A stretch of DNA of 50,283 nt from the NCBI GenBank assembly GCA_035493675.1, contig DATJIA010000459.1:1-50283 (forward strand), written 5' to 3'. Shown piece after piece: positions 9,487 to 19,295 of the stretch. This DNA is from JAIOQA01 sp035493675 (lineage in GTDB: Bacteria; Myxococcota_A; Polyangia; Haliangiales; Haliangiaceae). The position numbers were made by a program, and so were the translations under genes. Under the pieces are notes generated by a model, which was not told where the DNA came from, made no database searches, and saw only the letters and a program-made list of their open reading frames with translations. Position 1 is the first letter of the stretch; every line of letters begins with the position of its first letter.

Positions 9487-10231
9487 AGCCCATGTGCACG
9501 CCGCCGTCCATGCCGTCGCGGCGGTACGAGAAGAAGCGGGCCGGCTCGCACTTGGTGCACGGCGGCTGATCGTCGATGTGCGTCTTGTCGACGCCGGCGC
9601 CTTCGAGCACCGCGCGCGTCGCGACGCGCAGATCGATGTGCTCCTTCTTCGGGCCCATGACGATCATGCCGGGGCGCTCGCCGAACGCTTCCTTGAAGGC
9701 GAGCACGACCTCGGGCCCGACCTCGAAGCAGCAGGGCCCGATCGAGGGGCCGAGCGCGACGCGGATCTCTTCCGGCGCCGCGCCGAGCTCCTTCATCCGC
9801 ACGATCACGTTCCGCGCGACGCCGGCGACCGTGCCGCGCCAACCCGCGTGGCACGCGCCGATCACGCGCACCTTCGGATCCGCGAACAGCATCGGGATGC
9901 AATCGGCGGCGAACGCGCCGAGCACGGGGCCCACGCGATCGGTGACGAGCCCGTCGAACTCGGGCGGATTCGGCAGCTCCTCGCCGACCTTCCACACGTT
10001 CACGCCGTGCACGTGCTTGGTCACCTGCAGCTGATCCGGCGCGTAGCCGACGTGCTCGGCGAGGATCGCGCGGTTCTCCTCGACCAGCGCGCGATCGTCG
10101 CCCCAGCGGAAGCCGAGGTTGAGCGACGCGCGCAGCCCGCTCGACACACCGCCGGTGCGCTCGGGGAAGCCGTGCACGAAGCCCTCGCTCGGCAGGATGC
10201 TCGATCGATAGATGCGGATCGCGTCGGCCAT
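9470..10231 (-). CDS. pgeF: PgeF/YfiH-type laccase-domain protein (purine nucleoside phosphorylase)
   Basis: 253 aa from the ATG at 10231, which has AAGGA seven bases upstream; a longer frame would run into the divergent SDR gene. Family motifs are clear: VTKHVHGVNV, FAADCIPMLFADP, GACHAGWRGTVAG, ALGPSIGPCCFEVG and FSYRRDG. The His and Cys residues in these motifs bind the active-site zinc. Members cleave purine nucleosides such as adenosine and inosine with phosphate; some have been tied to editing of murein precursors. It faces the SDR gene across a 37-base spacer and overlaps the end of the upstream membrane-protein gene on the opposite strand. Confidence 0.88.
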   Translation of the reverse strand: MADAIRIYRSSILPSEGFVHGFPERTGGVSSGLRASLNLGFRWGDDRALVEENRAILAEHVGYAPDQLQVTKHVHGVNVWKVGEELPNPPEFDGLVTDRVGPVLGAFAADCIPMLFADPKVRVIGACHAGWRGTVAGVARNVIVRMKELGAAPEEIRVALGPSIGPCCFEVGPEVVLAFKEAFGERPGMIVMGPKKEHIDLRVATRAVLEGAGVDKTHIDDQPPCTKCEPARFFSYRRDGMDGGVHMGFIGLT

Positions 10232-10255
10232 CGCCTCGTCCTTAGCACGCGGGTG

Positions 10256-10261
10256 TATCGT
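10256..10261 (+). promoter_or_regulatory. Candidate -10 element (TATCGT), leaderless start
   Basis: TATCGT ends seven bases before the ATG at 10269, which would place the transcript start at or next to the ATG. It lies in the 37-base spacer between divergent genes. Confidence 0.4.
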
Positions 10262-10268
10262 CCGCCGC

Positions 10269-11177
10269 ATGACTGCATCGCAGATCCGCTTCGATTCGCG
10301 CGTCGCCGTGATCACCGGAGCCGGCGGCGGGCTCGGCAAGACCTACGCGCTCGAGCTCGCGCGGCGCGGCGCGAAGATCGTCGTCAACGACCTGGGCGGC
10401 GCCGTCGACGGCGCGGGCGGATCGTCGTCGGCCGCCGACGCGTGCGTCGCGGAGATCAAGGCGGCGGGCGGCCAGGCGATCGCGTCGTACGACACGGTGT
10501 CGACGCCCGAGGGCGGCAACGCGATCATCGCGCGCGCGCTCGAGGCGTTCGGCCAGGTCGACATCGTGATCAACAACGCCGGCATCCTGCGCGACAAGTC
10601 GTTCGCGAAGCTCGAGCCGAAAGATCTCGAGGCGGTCTTGGATGTCCACCTGCGCGGCGCGTTCCACGTCTCGCAGCCGGCGTTCCGCGCGATGAAGGAT
10701 CGCAACTACGGCCGCTTCCTGTTCACGAGCTCCGCCGCCGGCATCTTCGGCAACTTCGGCCAGGCCAACTACGGCGCCGCGAAGATGGGCTTGGTCGGGC
10801 TCTCGAACGTGCTCGCCGTCGAGGGCGCGCGCAACAACATCAAGTCGAACGTGATCGCGCCGATCGCGCGCACGCGCATGACCGAGCAGCTGCTCGGCCC
10901 GCTCGCGACGCTGCTCGATCCCGAGCAGGTCACGCCGATCGCCTGCTACCTGGTCAGCGAGGAGTGTCCGTACACGCACGAGATCTTCTCGGTCGGCGGC
11001 GGGCGCTTCGCGCGCGTCTTCGTCGGGCTCGCGCGCGGGTGGGTCGCCGGCAAGGGCACGCGCCCGGCGGTCGAGGACGTGCGCGATCACATGGCCGACA
11101 TCATGAGCACCGAGGGATTCTCCGTCCCGGCGTCGATCAACGACGAGATGCAGGTGCTCATGACCGCGCTGAAATGA
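10269..11177 (+). CDS. SDR-family dehydrogenase, MFE-2/(3R)-hydroxyacyl-CoA type
   Basis: 302 aa from the ATG at 10269. The Rossmann fold opens with TGAGGGLG (residues 16-23) and NNAG follows at 102-105. The catalytic triad is Ser155, Tyr168 and Lys172 in FTSSAAGIFGNFGQANYGAA followed by K. The stretch VVNDLGGAVDGAGGSSSAAD is typical of the dehydrogenase unit of peroxisomal multifunctional enzyme 2 and its bacterial relatives, which oxidise (3R)-hydroxyacyl-CoA. The hydratase and SCP2 parts of those fusions are absent. It is followed 28 bases later by a small acidic protein gene. The substrate is not certain; other short-chain alcohol substrates are possible. Confidence 0.85.
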   Translation: MTASQIRFDSRVAVITGAGGGLGKTYALELARRGAKIVVNDLGGAVDGAGGSSSAADACVAEIKAAGGQAIASYDTVSTPEGGNAIIARALEAFGQVDIVINNAGILRDKSFAKLEPKDLEAVLDVHLRGAFHVSQPAFRAMKDRNYGRFLFTSSAAGIFGNFGQANYGAAKMGLVGLSNVLAVEGARNNIKSNVIAPIARTRMTEQLLGPLATLLDPEQVTPIACYLVSEECPYTHEIFSVGGGRFARVFVGLARGWVAGKGTRPAVEDVRDHMADIMSTEGFSVPASINDEMQVLMTALK

Positions 11178-11191
11178 GCGCAGAGATAGTG

Positions 11192-11207
11192 ATACCCTCG
11201 CGGGTAT
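11192..11207 (+). promoter_or_regulatory. Inverted repeat spanning -10 and start codon
   Basis: ATACCC (11192-11197) and GGGTAT (11202-11207) form a perfect six-base stem with a TCGC loop. The right arm contains the first two bases of the ATG at 11206. The left arm overlaps a TACCCT hexamer (11193-11198) that ends seven bases before the ATG. It could act as an operator or as a start-site hairpin. Confidence 0.45.
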
Positions 11208-11700
11208 GATCCCGTACAACGAGTTGGTCGCCGCGCTCGAGCGCTGGCGCGTCCGCAACGGGCTCCCGGTCACGGGCGGTGGCGTGCCGGCGTCGGCGGG
11301 CAGCGCGCCGTACGTGCCGCCGGCGCAGAGCTTCGCGCCCAGCTTCACGCCGCCGCCCGCCGCGCGACCGGCGCCGGTGTCCGCGCAGATGCCCGCCGTC
11401 AAGGTGCCGGCGCGCGCGCAGACCGACGAGCCGATGGATCTCGGCGACGCCGACGTGCTCGACGAGGATCTGCTCGCGCCCGAGGGCGGCGACTTCGCGA
11501 TGGCGTTCGGCGTGTCGAACAACCCCAACCAGACCGCGCCGTCGTCGACCTACGACGACGAGGTGCCCGACGAGCGCACCGCGATCGGCAACGCGAACGA
11601 GCCGCTGTCGCCGTTCGGCTCCGAGCCGGGCGCCGACACCTACGACGCCGAGGGCGACGTCCTCGGTGAAGAAGACGACCTCCCACCGCCGCGCAAGTAG
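11206..11700 (+). CDS. Small Pro-rich acidic protein of unknown function
   Basis: 164 aa. A short helical N-terminus (MIPYNELVAALERWRVRNGL) is followed by an Ala/Pro-rich low-complexity stretch to about residue 68. The tail is strongly acidic, with DLGDADVLDEDLLAPEGGDF and YDDEVPDERTAIGN. It has no signal peptide and no recognised domain, and is probably cytoplasmic and largely disordered. The N-terminal helix may be a docking segment. The stop codon directly abuts the ATG of the MDR gene (TAGATG), so the two are co-transcribed. The start overlaps an inverted repeat. Confidence 0.7.
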   Translation: MIPYNELVAALERWRVRNGLPVTGGGVPASAGSAPYVPPAQSFAPSFTPPPAARPAPVSAQMPAVKVPARAQTDEPMDLGDADVLDEDLLAPEGGDFAMAFGVSNNPNQTAPSSTYDDEVPDERTAIGNANEPLSPFGSEPGADTYDAEGDVLGEEDDLPPPRK

Positions 11701-12792
11701 ATGACGCGCGCCTGGTTGCTCGAGCCCGCGACGCACGGCGCGGGCGCCGCGTCGTCGCCGTTCGCGGTGCGCGCGGTCGAATCACCCGCGCGATCGCCCG
11801 GACCGGGCGAGGTCGTGCTCGCGATCGAAGCGAGCGCGATCGGCGCGGTCGATCTCGCGGTCGCGCGCTCGCGCGTCTCCGCGCCGGAATCGGATGATGT
11901 CTTGATCGCCGGCGGCAGCGCGGTCGGTCACGTGATCGCCGCGGGCGAGCAGGCGATGGCGATGATCGGGATGCGCGCGATCATCGGACCGCACGTGCCC
12001 TGCGGCGAGTGCGATCTGTGCCGTCGCGGCGGCGCGGTCGTGTGCCCGACCGGCGCGCGGCTCGGCGTGACCACGCGCGGCACGCTCGCCGAGCGCGTGA
12101 CGATGCCGCTCCGGTGGGTCGTCGCGTTCGGCGGCGATCTCGACATCCCGGGGCCGGCCGCGGCGCTGGTCGGCGGCGACGCCGCGCTCGCGTACGCGAT
12201 GTACGCGCGCGCGGGCGTGGGACCGCGCGACGCGACGATCGTCCTCGGCGATGGCCCGGTCGCGCGCTTCCTCGTCGAGATCTTGATCGCGAAGAACGCG
12301 ACGCCGGTCGTGGTCGTGCGATCGAACGCGCCCGAGGGGTGGGCGTCGTGGGTCGGCGCGCGCGCGCACTTCGCGCACGTCTCCGACGACGCGCCCGACG
12401 CCGAGTCGCGCGCCGCCGCGCTCGCCGCGATGCGCGCCGCGGGTCACGGCGGCAAGCCGTGGAAGATGTTCGAGACCAGCGGCGAGGCCGCGCGGCAGAC
12501 GCGCGCGCTCGCGATCGCGGGCCCGCGCGCGACGGTCACGCTCGCCGCGCCGTCGGCGACCGGCTACGCCGCCGCGGCGGTCGATCTATCGATGGCGCTC
12601 GACGAAGACTCGACGGTGATCGGCGTCGCGGGCGCGCATCCCGATCTGCTCGTCGACGTCGCGGCGATGGCGGTGAAGGGCGAGCTCGATCTCGCCGCCG
12701 CGTGCGACGCGGTGCCCGTCGACGATCTCGGCGCCGCGCTCGCGCGACGCGCGGGCGTGCGGATGATGACGTCGTTGGTCGCGACGATCTGA
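11701..12792 (+). CDS. MDR-family zinc-type dehydrogenase lacking catalytic zinc ligands
   Basis: 363 aa. The GroES-like half keeps the structural zinc lobe with four Cys (HVPCGECDLCRRGGAVVCPT), and a cofactor-binding region follows with VLGDGPVARFLVEILI. The usual catalytic zinc site is gone: where GVCHTD is expected the protein reads IGAVDLAV, and the GHE motif reads GGS in IAGGSAVGHVIAAGE. In the wider family this part most resembles 6-hydroxycyclohexenyl-CoA-type dehydrogenases, but that is weak. It may be a zinc-independent reductase of the quinone-reductase kind, or a non-catalytic binder. It starts immediately after the acidic protein gene and ends ten bases before a convergent gene. 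Confidence 0.78.
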   Translation: MTRAWLLEPATHGAGAASSPFAVRAVESPARSPGPGEVVLAIEASAIGAVDLAVARSRVSAPESDDVLIAGGSAVGHVIAAGEQAMAMIGMRAIIGPHVPCGECDLCRRGGAVVCPTGARLGVTTRGTLAERVTMPLRWVVAFGGDLDIPGPAAALVGGDAALAYAMYARAGVGPRDATIVLGDGPVARFLVEILIAKNATPVVVVRSNAPEGWASWVGARAHFAHVSDDAPDAESRAAALAAMRAAGHGGKPWKMFETSGEAARQTRALAIAGPRATVTLAAPSATGYAAAAVDLSMALDEDSTVIGVAGAHPDLLVDVAAMAVKGELDLAAACDAVPVDDLGAALARRAGVRMMTSLVATI

Positions 12793-12802
12793 CGGACGAC
12801 GG

Positions 12803-12994
12803 CTATTGCGCGGGCGCCTGCGGCGTCTGCGGCCCGTTCGGATGATCCGGCACCGCCGGCTCGATCGCCGCGTCGGGCGGTGGCTCGACCGGCGTCGCGC
12901 TGCCGCCCTCCGGCACCGGCGGTCCCACCGGGTGCGGATGTGGATGCGACGAGCACGCGCCGAGCGACAGCGCGAGCGACCAGGCGACGATCAA
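12803..12994 (-). CDS. Small Pro/His-rich lipoprotein
   Basis: 63 aa from TTG. The N-terminus LIVAWSLALSLGACSS is a short lipoprotein signal with the lipobox at LGAC. The mature part is low complexity, with HPHPHPVGPPVPEGG and many Pro and Asp residues, so it is probably an extended periplasmic or surface tail. The TTG overlaps the TGA of the kinase gene (TTGA, 12991-12994), which supports this unusual start and suggests coupling. No function is recognised. The His-Pro repeat could bind metal, but nothing else supports that. Confidence 0.6.
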   Translation of the reverse strand: MIVAWSLALSLGACSSHPHPHPVGPPVPEGGSATPVEPPPDAAIEPAVPDHPNGPQTPQAPAQ

Positions 12995-14766
12995 CGCGCG
13001 AGCGCGGCGATGAGGCCGATGATGCCCGCCACGGCGATCCCGATGACCACGTAGATCCACGTGCGGCCTCCCTTCATCTCGCCGATGATCTCGCGCTCCG
13101 ACACGTCGCCGCTCTTGCCGACGTCCTCGGGACGAATCGCCGACATCATCGACGTCGCGCCGGTCTTCAAGCTGTACTTCTCGACGTCGCCGCGCGAGAT
13201 CGAGCCGTCGTCGTTGTAGCGATCCTCGGTCGGCAACGCGTCGGCCTTGTCGGCGACCTGCGCGTTGGGGTCCTTCTGCGATTCCTCGGCGGCGGCCTCC
13301 GCGGCCGCGGCGTCGAGCTCGCCCTTCTTGAACCACATCGTCTCGCGGAACTTGCCCTTCTGCTTCTTGGTCGACTCGATCTCGACGGGCTTCTTCTTGC
13401 CGCCCGCCTGACCGGCGACGACCGGAGCGGCCGGCGCAGGCATCTGCGGCGCCGCGGGCGCGGGCATCACGGGCGCGGCCGGCGCGGGTTGCGCGACGGG
13501 CGGTGCCGTGGGCTGCCCGGCGGGCGGCGACCACGGCGACGACGGCTGCGTCACCGGCGCTTGCTGCGGGAGCACGGGCGCGGCCGGCGTCGGAGCGGGC
13601 GCCGCCGCGGCAGCCGCCGGCGCCACCGACATATGTCCGTGCGCGGTCTGGCTCAGGTTCGCCGCCTCGCGCAGCGCCTCGGGCGGAATCTGCACGTCCA
13701 TCTGTCGCGTCTTGATCTCGTTCTGCGACGGCGTCACCGGCGCGCTCGCGACCGGCGGCATGCCCATGAGCGTCGACGCCATCGGACCGCGCTTGTCGGT
13801 GCCGGTGTTGCCGGCCTTGCCCGCCGCGCCGAACGGCTGGGTCGCGCCCGCGCCGCCCTGCGGACCGTGCGCGACCTTCGCGACCTCGTCGAGGAACTGG
13901 CGCAGCGTGAGGTAGCGCTTCGCGGCCGCGCGCTCCATCGACTTCGCGATCAGACCGTCGAGATCCGCGGGCACCGGCGCCTTCTTCGACGGCGGCATGA
14001 CCGCGCCGGCGAGGTGCGCCTTGTGGATCTCCTCGGTCGAGCCCGCGAACGGCGGCGAGCCGGTGAGCAAGAAGTAGAACAGCGCGCCGAGCGAGTAGAT
14101 GTTGCTGCGCTGATCGATGGGCTTACCCTCGATCAGCTCGGGCGCGACGTACTCCGCGACGCCCGGGACCTTGTCGCTGGTCGGCACGGGCACGCAGAAG
14201 TTGATGATCTTCACGTGATCGCCGACGAGCAGGACGTTCTTCGGCGCGAGATCGCGATGCACGACGCCGACCTTCGCCGCCTCGATCAGCGCTTCGCCGA
14301 TCGCGACGACCAAGTCCGACGCCATCGACGGATCGAGCGCGCCGCGCGCGGCGACCACCTCGTCGAGCGAGATGCCGTCCTCGACCAGCTCGGTCGCGAT
14401 CCACAGCTGTTGTCCCTGCTTGCCCGAGGCGACCACCTTCGCGATCGCCTGCGAGCCGACGCGCTCGAGCTGCTTCAGCTCACGCTCGGCGCGCATCGCG
14501 ACCTGAGGGATCGCGGTCACGGCGGGCGCGACCATCTTCAGCGCGACCTGTCCGCTCGCTTGCGTGTCACCGGCGCGGAAGACCTCGCCGGTGGCGCCGC
14601 CTCCGATCCGCTCGCCGAGCTGGAATCGGCCGCCGACGAGGTCGCTGCCGCCGCCGGAGGCAGGAGCAGCTGCTCCGCCCGCGATCGGCTGCAGCTTCCC
14701 GGCGTCGGTCGGGCAGAAGTTCGCGTCGTCACCGAACTGCTTTCCGCACTTGGGGCAGACCTTCAT
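12991..14766 (-). CDS. Hanks-type kinase-like protein with zinc ribbon and degenerate DFG
   Basis: 591 aa. A zinc-ribbon-like N-terminus (MKVCPKCGKQFGDDANFCPT; Cys4, 7, 18) leads to a kinase fold at about residues 48-310. The Gly loop is IGGGATGEVF, the VAIK-type Lys is Lys77 and the APE motif is intact (YVAPE). The catalytic loop reads HRDLAPKN (Asp172), but the DFG motif is NFC (189-191), so the metal-binding Asp is replaced by Asn. It is therefore a probable pseudokinase or a low-activity kinase. Long Pro/Ala linkers follow, then an acidic segment with an EF-hand-like YNDDGSISRGD. A C-terminal membrane segment (WIYVVIGIAVAGIIGLIAAL) ends the protein. The usual order would place the kinase in the cytoplasm. 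It is coupled to the small lipoprotein gene. Confidence 0.85.
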   Translation of the reverse strand: MKVCPKCGKQFGDDANFCPTDAGKLQPIAGGAAAPASGGGSDLVGGRFQLGERIGGGATGEVFRAGDTQASGQVALKMVAPAVTAIPQVAMRAERELKQLERVGSQAIAKVVASGKQGQQLWIATELVEDGISLDEVVAARGALDPSMASDLVVAIGEALIEAAKVGVVHRDLAPKNVLLVGDHVKIINFCVPVPTSDKVPGVAEYVAPELIEGKPIDQRSNIYSLGALFYFLLTGSPPFAGSTEEIHKAHLAGAVMPPSKKAPVPADLDGLIAKSMERAAAKRYLTLRQFLDEVAKVAHGPQGGAGATQPFGAAGKAGNTGTDKRGPMASTLMGMPPVASAPVTPSQNEIKTRQMDVQIPPEALREAANLSQTAHGHMSVAPAAAAAAPAPTPAAPVLPQQAPVTQPSSPWSPPAGQPTAPPVAQPAPAAPVMPAPAAPQMPAPAAPVVAGQAGGKKKPVEIESTKKQKGKFRETMWFKKGELDAAAAEAAAEESQKDPNAQVADKADALPTEDRYNDDGSISRGDVEKYSLKTGATSMMSAIRPEDVGKSGDVSEREIIGEMKGGRTWIYVVIGIAVAGIIGLIAALAR

Positions 14767-14794
14767 TTCCCTGCCTTCACTTGCAATCGAGCGG

Positions 14795-14823
14795 ATCGTA
14801 TTGAGATCCTGGGGCGAAGGCAA
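14795..14823 (-). promoter_or_regulatory. Candidate sigma-70-type promoter for the pseudokinase gene
   Basis: On the minus strand TTGCCT (complement of 14818-14823) and TACGAT (complement of 14795-14800) are separated by exactly 17 bases. The -10 ends 28 bases before the ATG at 14766, leaving room for a short leader with AGGGA next to the start. Confidence 0.45.
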
Positions 14824-14848
14824 CCTTGCCGCCCCACGAGGATCCCTG

Positions 14849-15478
14849 ATGCGCCTGGTCACCCTCGCCTTTCCGTCCGCTGCCGCCTTCCTCACCAGCT
14901 ACGACGACGGCATCGTCACCGTGAAGACGCGTACCGACGCCGTGCTCGGCGAGGCGCTCTTGGTGGAGATCTCGTTCCCCGGCCTACCGAATCGCGCGCT
15001 CCTGCGCGCGGTCGTCGACGGCCTCCTCATCGACGAGGAAGGCCTGCGGGTCCGGATCTCCGAGGAAGACGCATCGACGCGCGACTTCATGCTGAGCATC
15101 GCCCGCGGCGAGCTGAAGATGAGCGCGCACCGCGAGCACAAGCGGTTCCCGGCCTCGCTCGAGGTCAAGTACACGCTCGACGACGGCGTGGACCCGCACC
15201 AGGGCGTGGTCGACGATCTCGGCGCGGGCGGCACGTTCGTGCTGACCCAGACGCCGCCGTCGGTCGGCACCAAGGTGAAGCTGACGATCCTGGTGCCGGG
15301 CACGAAGGACCTGCACGCGTCGGGCATCGTCGCGTGGGTCAAGACCGGCCCGGGCGCGAACGCGGGGTTCGGCGTCGACTTCGATCCCCTCGACGGCGAC
15401 GACGGCCGGCGCCTCCGCGCGCTGCTCCGCAAGGCCTCCGAGACGGCCGAAGTCGACCTGGACAAACGGGACAAGTAG
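14849..15478 (+). CDS. PilZ-domain protein
   Basis: 209 aa from the ATG at 14849, with GAGGA eight bases upstream. An N-terminal region of about 90 residues (a YcgR-N-like barrel is possible) precedes a PilZ domain at about 93-195. The c-di-GMP signature is present as REHKR in MSAHREHKRFPASLEV, and the second motif is DLGAGG where D/N-x-S-x-x-G is usual, so the Ser is replaced by Gly. PilZ proteins relay c-di-GMP to motility, exopolysaccharide or development. The promoter region is shared with the divergent pseudokinase gene. c-di-GMP binding is likely but weakened by the substitution. Confidence 0.85.
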   Translation: MRLVTLAFPSAAAFLTSYDDGIVTVKTRTDAVLGEALLVEISFPGLPNRALLRAVVDGLLIDEEGLRVRISEEDASTRDFMLSIARGELKMSAHREHKRFPASLEVKYTLDDGVDPHQGVVDDLGAGGTFVLTQTPPSVGTKVKLTILVPGTKDLHASGIVAWVKTGPGANAGFGVDFDPLDGDDGRRLRALLRKASETAEVDLDKRDK

Positions 15479-15511
15479 CGATAGAAACGCGCCCTTCACA
15501 GGAGCACGACC

Positions 15512-15673
15512 GTGGCGTCCAACACCAAAGCTAGCGAGAACCGCCGCAAGGCCAAGCACAAGGCGGCGGGCCGCCGCCGCAAGAACGTCGCGGCGCGCAA
15601 GTCGACCAAGTCCGCGACCGAGCTCTTCGCCGCCCTCGGCGAGCCGGGCAAGCCGGCGCCCAAGGCGCGCTGA
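15512..15673 (+). CDS. Small, highly basic protein (53 aa)
   Basis: 53 aa from GTG, with a strong AGGAG eight bases upstream. The sequence is dominated by Lys, Arg and Ala, for example ASENRRKAKHKAAGRRRKNV, and ends ELFAALGEPGKPAPKAR. It resembles small nucleic-acid-binding or ribosome-associated proteins in composition, and I recall similar short basic proteins in myxobacterial genomes without a known role. The coding potential is supported by the ribosome site, the start position 33 bases after the PilZ gene and the abrupt change in composition after the stop. Confidence 0.65.
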   Translation: MASNTKASENRRKAKHKAAGRRRKNVAARKSTKSATELFAALGEPGKPAPKAR

Positions 15674-15681
15674 CGCGCGCC

Positions 15682-15773
15682 GGCCTCAGGCCTCAGGCCT
15701 CAGGCCTCGGCCAGATCGAGATTGCGCGTCCTTGTAGGGCCGAGGCCCGAAGCCCGAGGTCCGAGGCCCAATC

Positions 15774-15775
<2 letters not shown>
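15682..15775. terminator. Repeat-built inverted repeat between convergent genes
   Basis: The left arm is four tandem GGCCTC units (15682-15708). The right arm (15737-15769) contains the complementary GGGCCGAGGCCC and CCGAGGCCC units. Outside these, GAGATTG (15718-15724) pairs with CAATCTC (15769-15775). The element lies between the stop of the small basic protein gene and the stop of rel, which overlaps its right edge. It could form a long stem on either strand and serve as a bidirectional terminator. There is no U-tract. Confidence 0.5.
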
Positions 15776-17945
<2,170 letters not shown>

Positions 17946-17959
17946 TGCGCGGAACGCGA

Positions 17960-17965
17960 AGTATA
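17960..17965 (-). promoter_or_regulatory. Candidate -10 element for rel (TATACT)
   Basis: On the minus strand TATACT ends 14 bases before the GTG at 17945, giving a leader of only a few bases. It is the best match to TATAAT near this gene. It overlaps the last bases before the stop of the upstream lipoprotein gene at 17973. Confidence 0.45.
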
Positions 17966-17972
17966 GCCCGGG

Positions 17973-19283
17973 TCAGGGCGTCGGCAGCGGCTCCCAGCCG
18001 AACGGCGAGGTCACGGCGTCGGCGTCGGGGGGCGGCGTGACGGTCGGGGCCGCCGGATCCAGGACGAGATCGGCGCCTTCGACGTCGATCCAGGCGCGGC
18101 TCGAGTCCGCGCGCCACTGCACCGCGATGTTGTACAGCGTGCGGTGAGGCGGCGTAGGCAGCTCGCGCCTCGTGCCGAGCGTGGTGTCGGCGACCAGCGT
18201 GATGTTCTCGCCGAAGCACACGGCGTAGCGGCCGTCCGGCGAGAACGACGGGGCGTCGCACGCGCCGATGTCGCCCGAGGCGCCGGTGTCGACGAGGACC
18301 CATCGCCACAGGTCAGGGGCGGACGTGTACGCGACCACGTTCGGCGCGACCGCGCCCCATTCGTGGACGCCGTCGACCAGCGTGCGCGTCGCGCCGCTGT
18401 CGGCGTCGCCGACCATCAGCGAGGTGCCCATCAGCGCGACGAAGCGCGAGGCGTCGAGCCACTGCGCCTGCACCGCGCCGGGGAAGGCGCGGCCGACGAC
18501 GACGGCGCCGCCGCTCACATCGAGGATCGACGTGCCGCCGTCCTTGTCGATCGCGAGCCGCGCGCCGCTCGGGGACCACGCGAACGCGCCGCCGATCGCG
18601 GTCGTCGCGGCGCTCGGATCCGTCGTGTCGATGAGCATCGATCCGTTTCCTTCGCTGGTCGCGACCAGCCAGCGACCCGCGGGGGACCATTGCGTCGACG
18701 CGAGCGCGTTGATCCATGGCGTCCAGTCGTGCGAGGTCGGTCCGCCGGTCGCCGCGAGATCGACGACGCGCACGACGCCGGGCCCGTGCACGACCAGACG
18801 ATCGCTGCCGGGCTCGAACATCGACGGCGTGATGTCGAAGTCGGACAGCGAAGCGCCCGCGTCGATCGGCGCGGCGCCGGGGTCGGTCGACCAAGCGCGC
18901 ACGTTGCCGTCGATCCAGACCAGCCAGCGTCCGGTCGGATCGAACGCGATCGTTCGGGCGCTGCCCGCGGTCTCCGCGATCTGGTGCGCCCCGAGGTGCG
19001 CGTCGAAGACCCGCACGTGATCGCGGTCGACGGTGGCGAGCACGCCGCCGCGATCCGCCCACGCCGCGCCGCCGACCGAGGTCGCGCTCGGAACCAAGGC
19101 GATCAGATCCGCGCGACATGGCGCAGGTCCGACGTCGAACAGCGACAGCGTGCCCGACGTGTTGGGCGTTTCGCGCGAGAGCGCGAGCATGCGCGCCCCG
19201 GGCTTCGAGTCAGGGCACGAGCGCTGCTCGCTCGAGCAGCCACCCACGATGACGGAGATCACGATCGCGCCGAACATCTTCAC
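17973..19283 (-). CDS. Beta-propeller-like lipoprotein (TolB/WD40-type repeats)
   Basis: 436 aa from GTG; an ATG two codons later is possible. The N-terminus MKMFGAIVISVIVGGCSSEQ has a lipobox at VGGC. The rest is built of repeated strands with the pattern W-S-P/x-G-x-[RW]-L, such as AWADRGGVLATVDRDHVRVF, FDPTGRWLVWIDGNVRAW, WSPAGRWLVATSEGNG and FSPDGRYAVCFGENI, spaced about 40-50 residues apart. This suggests a TolB-like or WD40-like propeller on the membrane surface or in the periplasm. A TACGAT hexamer lies six bases before the GTG. It follows the next lipoprotein gene (minus strand) by 12 bases. Confidence 0.75.
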   Translation of the reverse strand: MKMFGAIVISVIVGGCSSEQRSCPDSKPGARMLALSRETPNTSGTLSLFDVGPAPCRADLIALVPSATSVGGAAWADRGGVLATVDRDHVRVFDAHLGAHQIAETAGSARTIAFDPTGRWLVWIDGNVRAWSTDPGAAPIDAGASLSDFDITPSMFEPGSDRLVVHGPGVVRVVDLAATGGPTSHDWTPWINALASTQWSPAGRWLVATSEGNGSMLIDTTDPSAATTAIGGAFAWSPSGARLAIDKDGGTSILDVSGGAVVVGRAFPGAVQAQWLDASRFVALMGTSLMVGDADSGATRTLVDGVHEWGAVAPNVVAYTSAPDLWRWVLVDTGASGDIGACDAPSFSPDGRYAVCFGENITLVADTTLGTRRELPTPPHRTLYNIAVQWRADSSRAWIDVEGADLVLDPAAPTVTPPPDADAVTSPFGWEPLPTP

Positions 19284-19289
19284 GCGACG

Positions 19290-19295
19290 ATCGTA
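19290..19295 (-). promoter_or_regulatory. Candidate -10 element (TACGAT), leaderless start
   Basis: On the minus strand TACGAT ends six bases before the GTG at 19283. It fills the spacer after the stop of the upstream gene at 19296, so it could be an internal promoter of a lipoprotein operon. Confidence 0.35.

Noticed and set aside
12880..15534. An 884-codon plus-strand open frame opposite the pseudokinase and over the PilZ gene.
   Set aside because: No recognisable motif and extreme Arg content; the opposite and alternative frames hold real domains.
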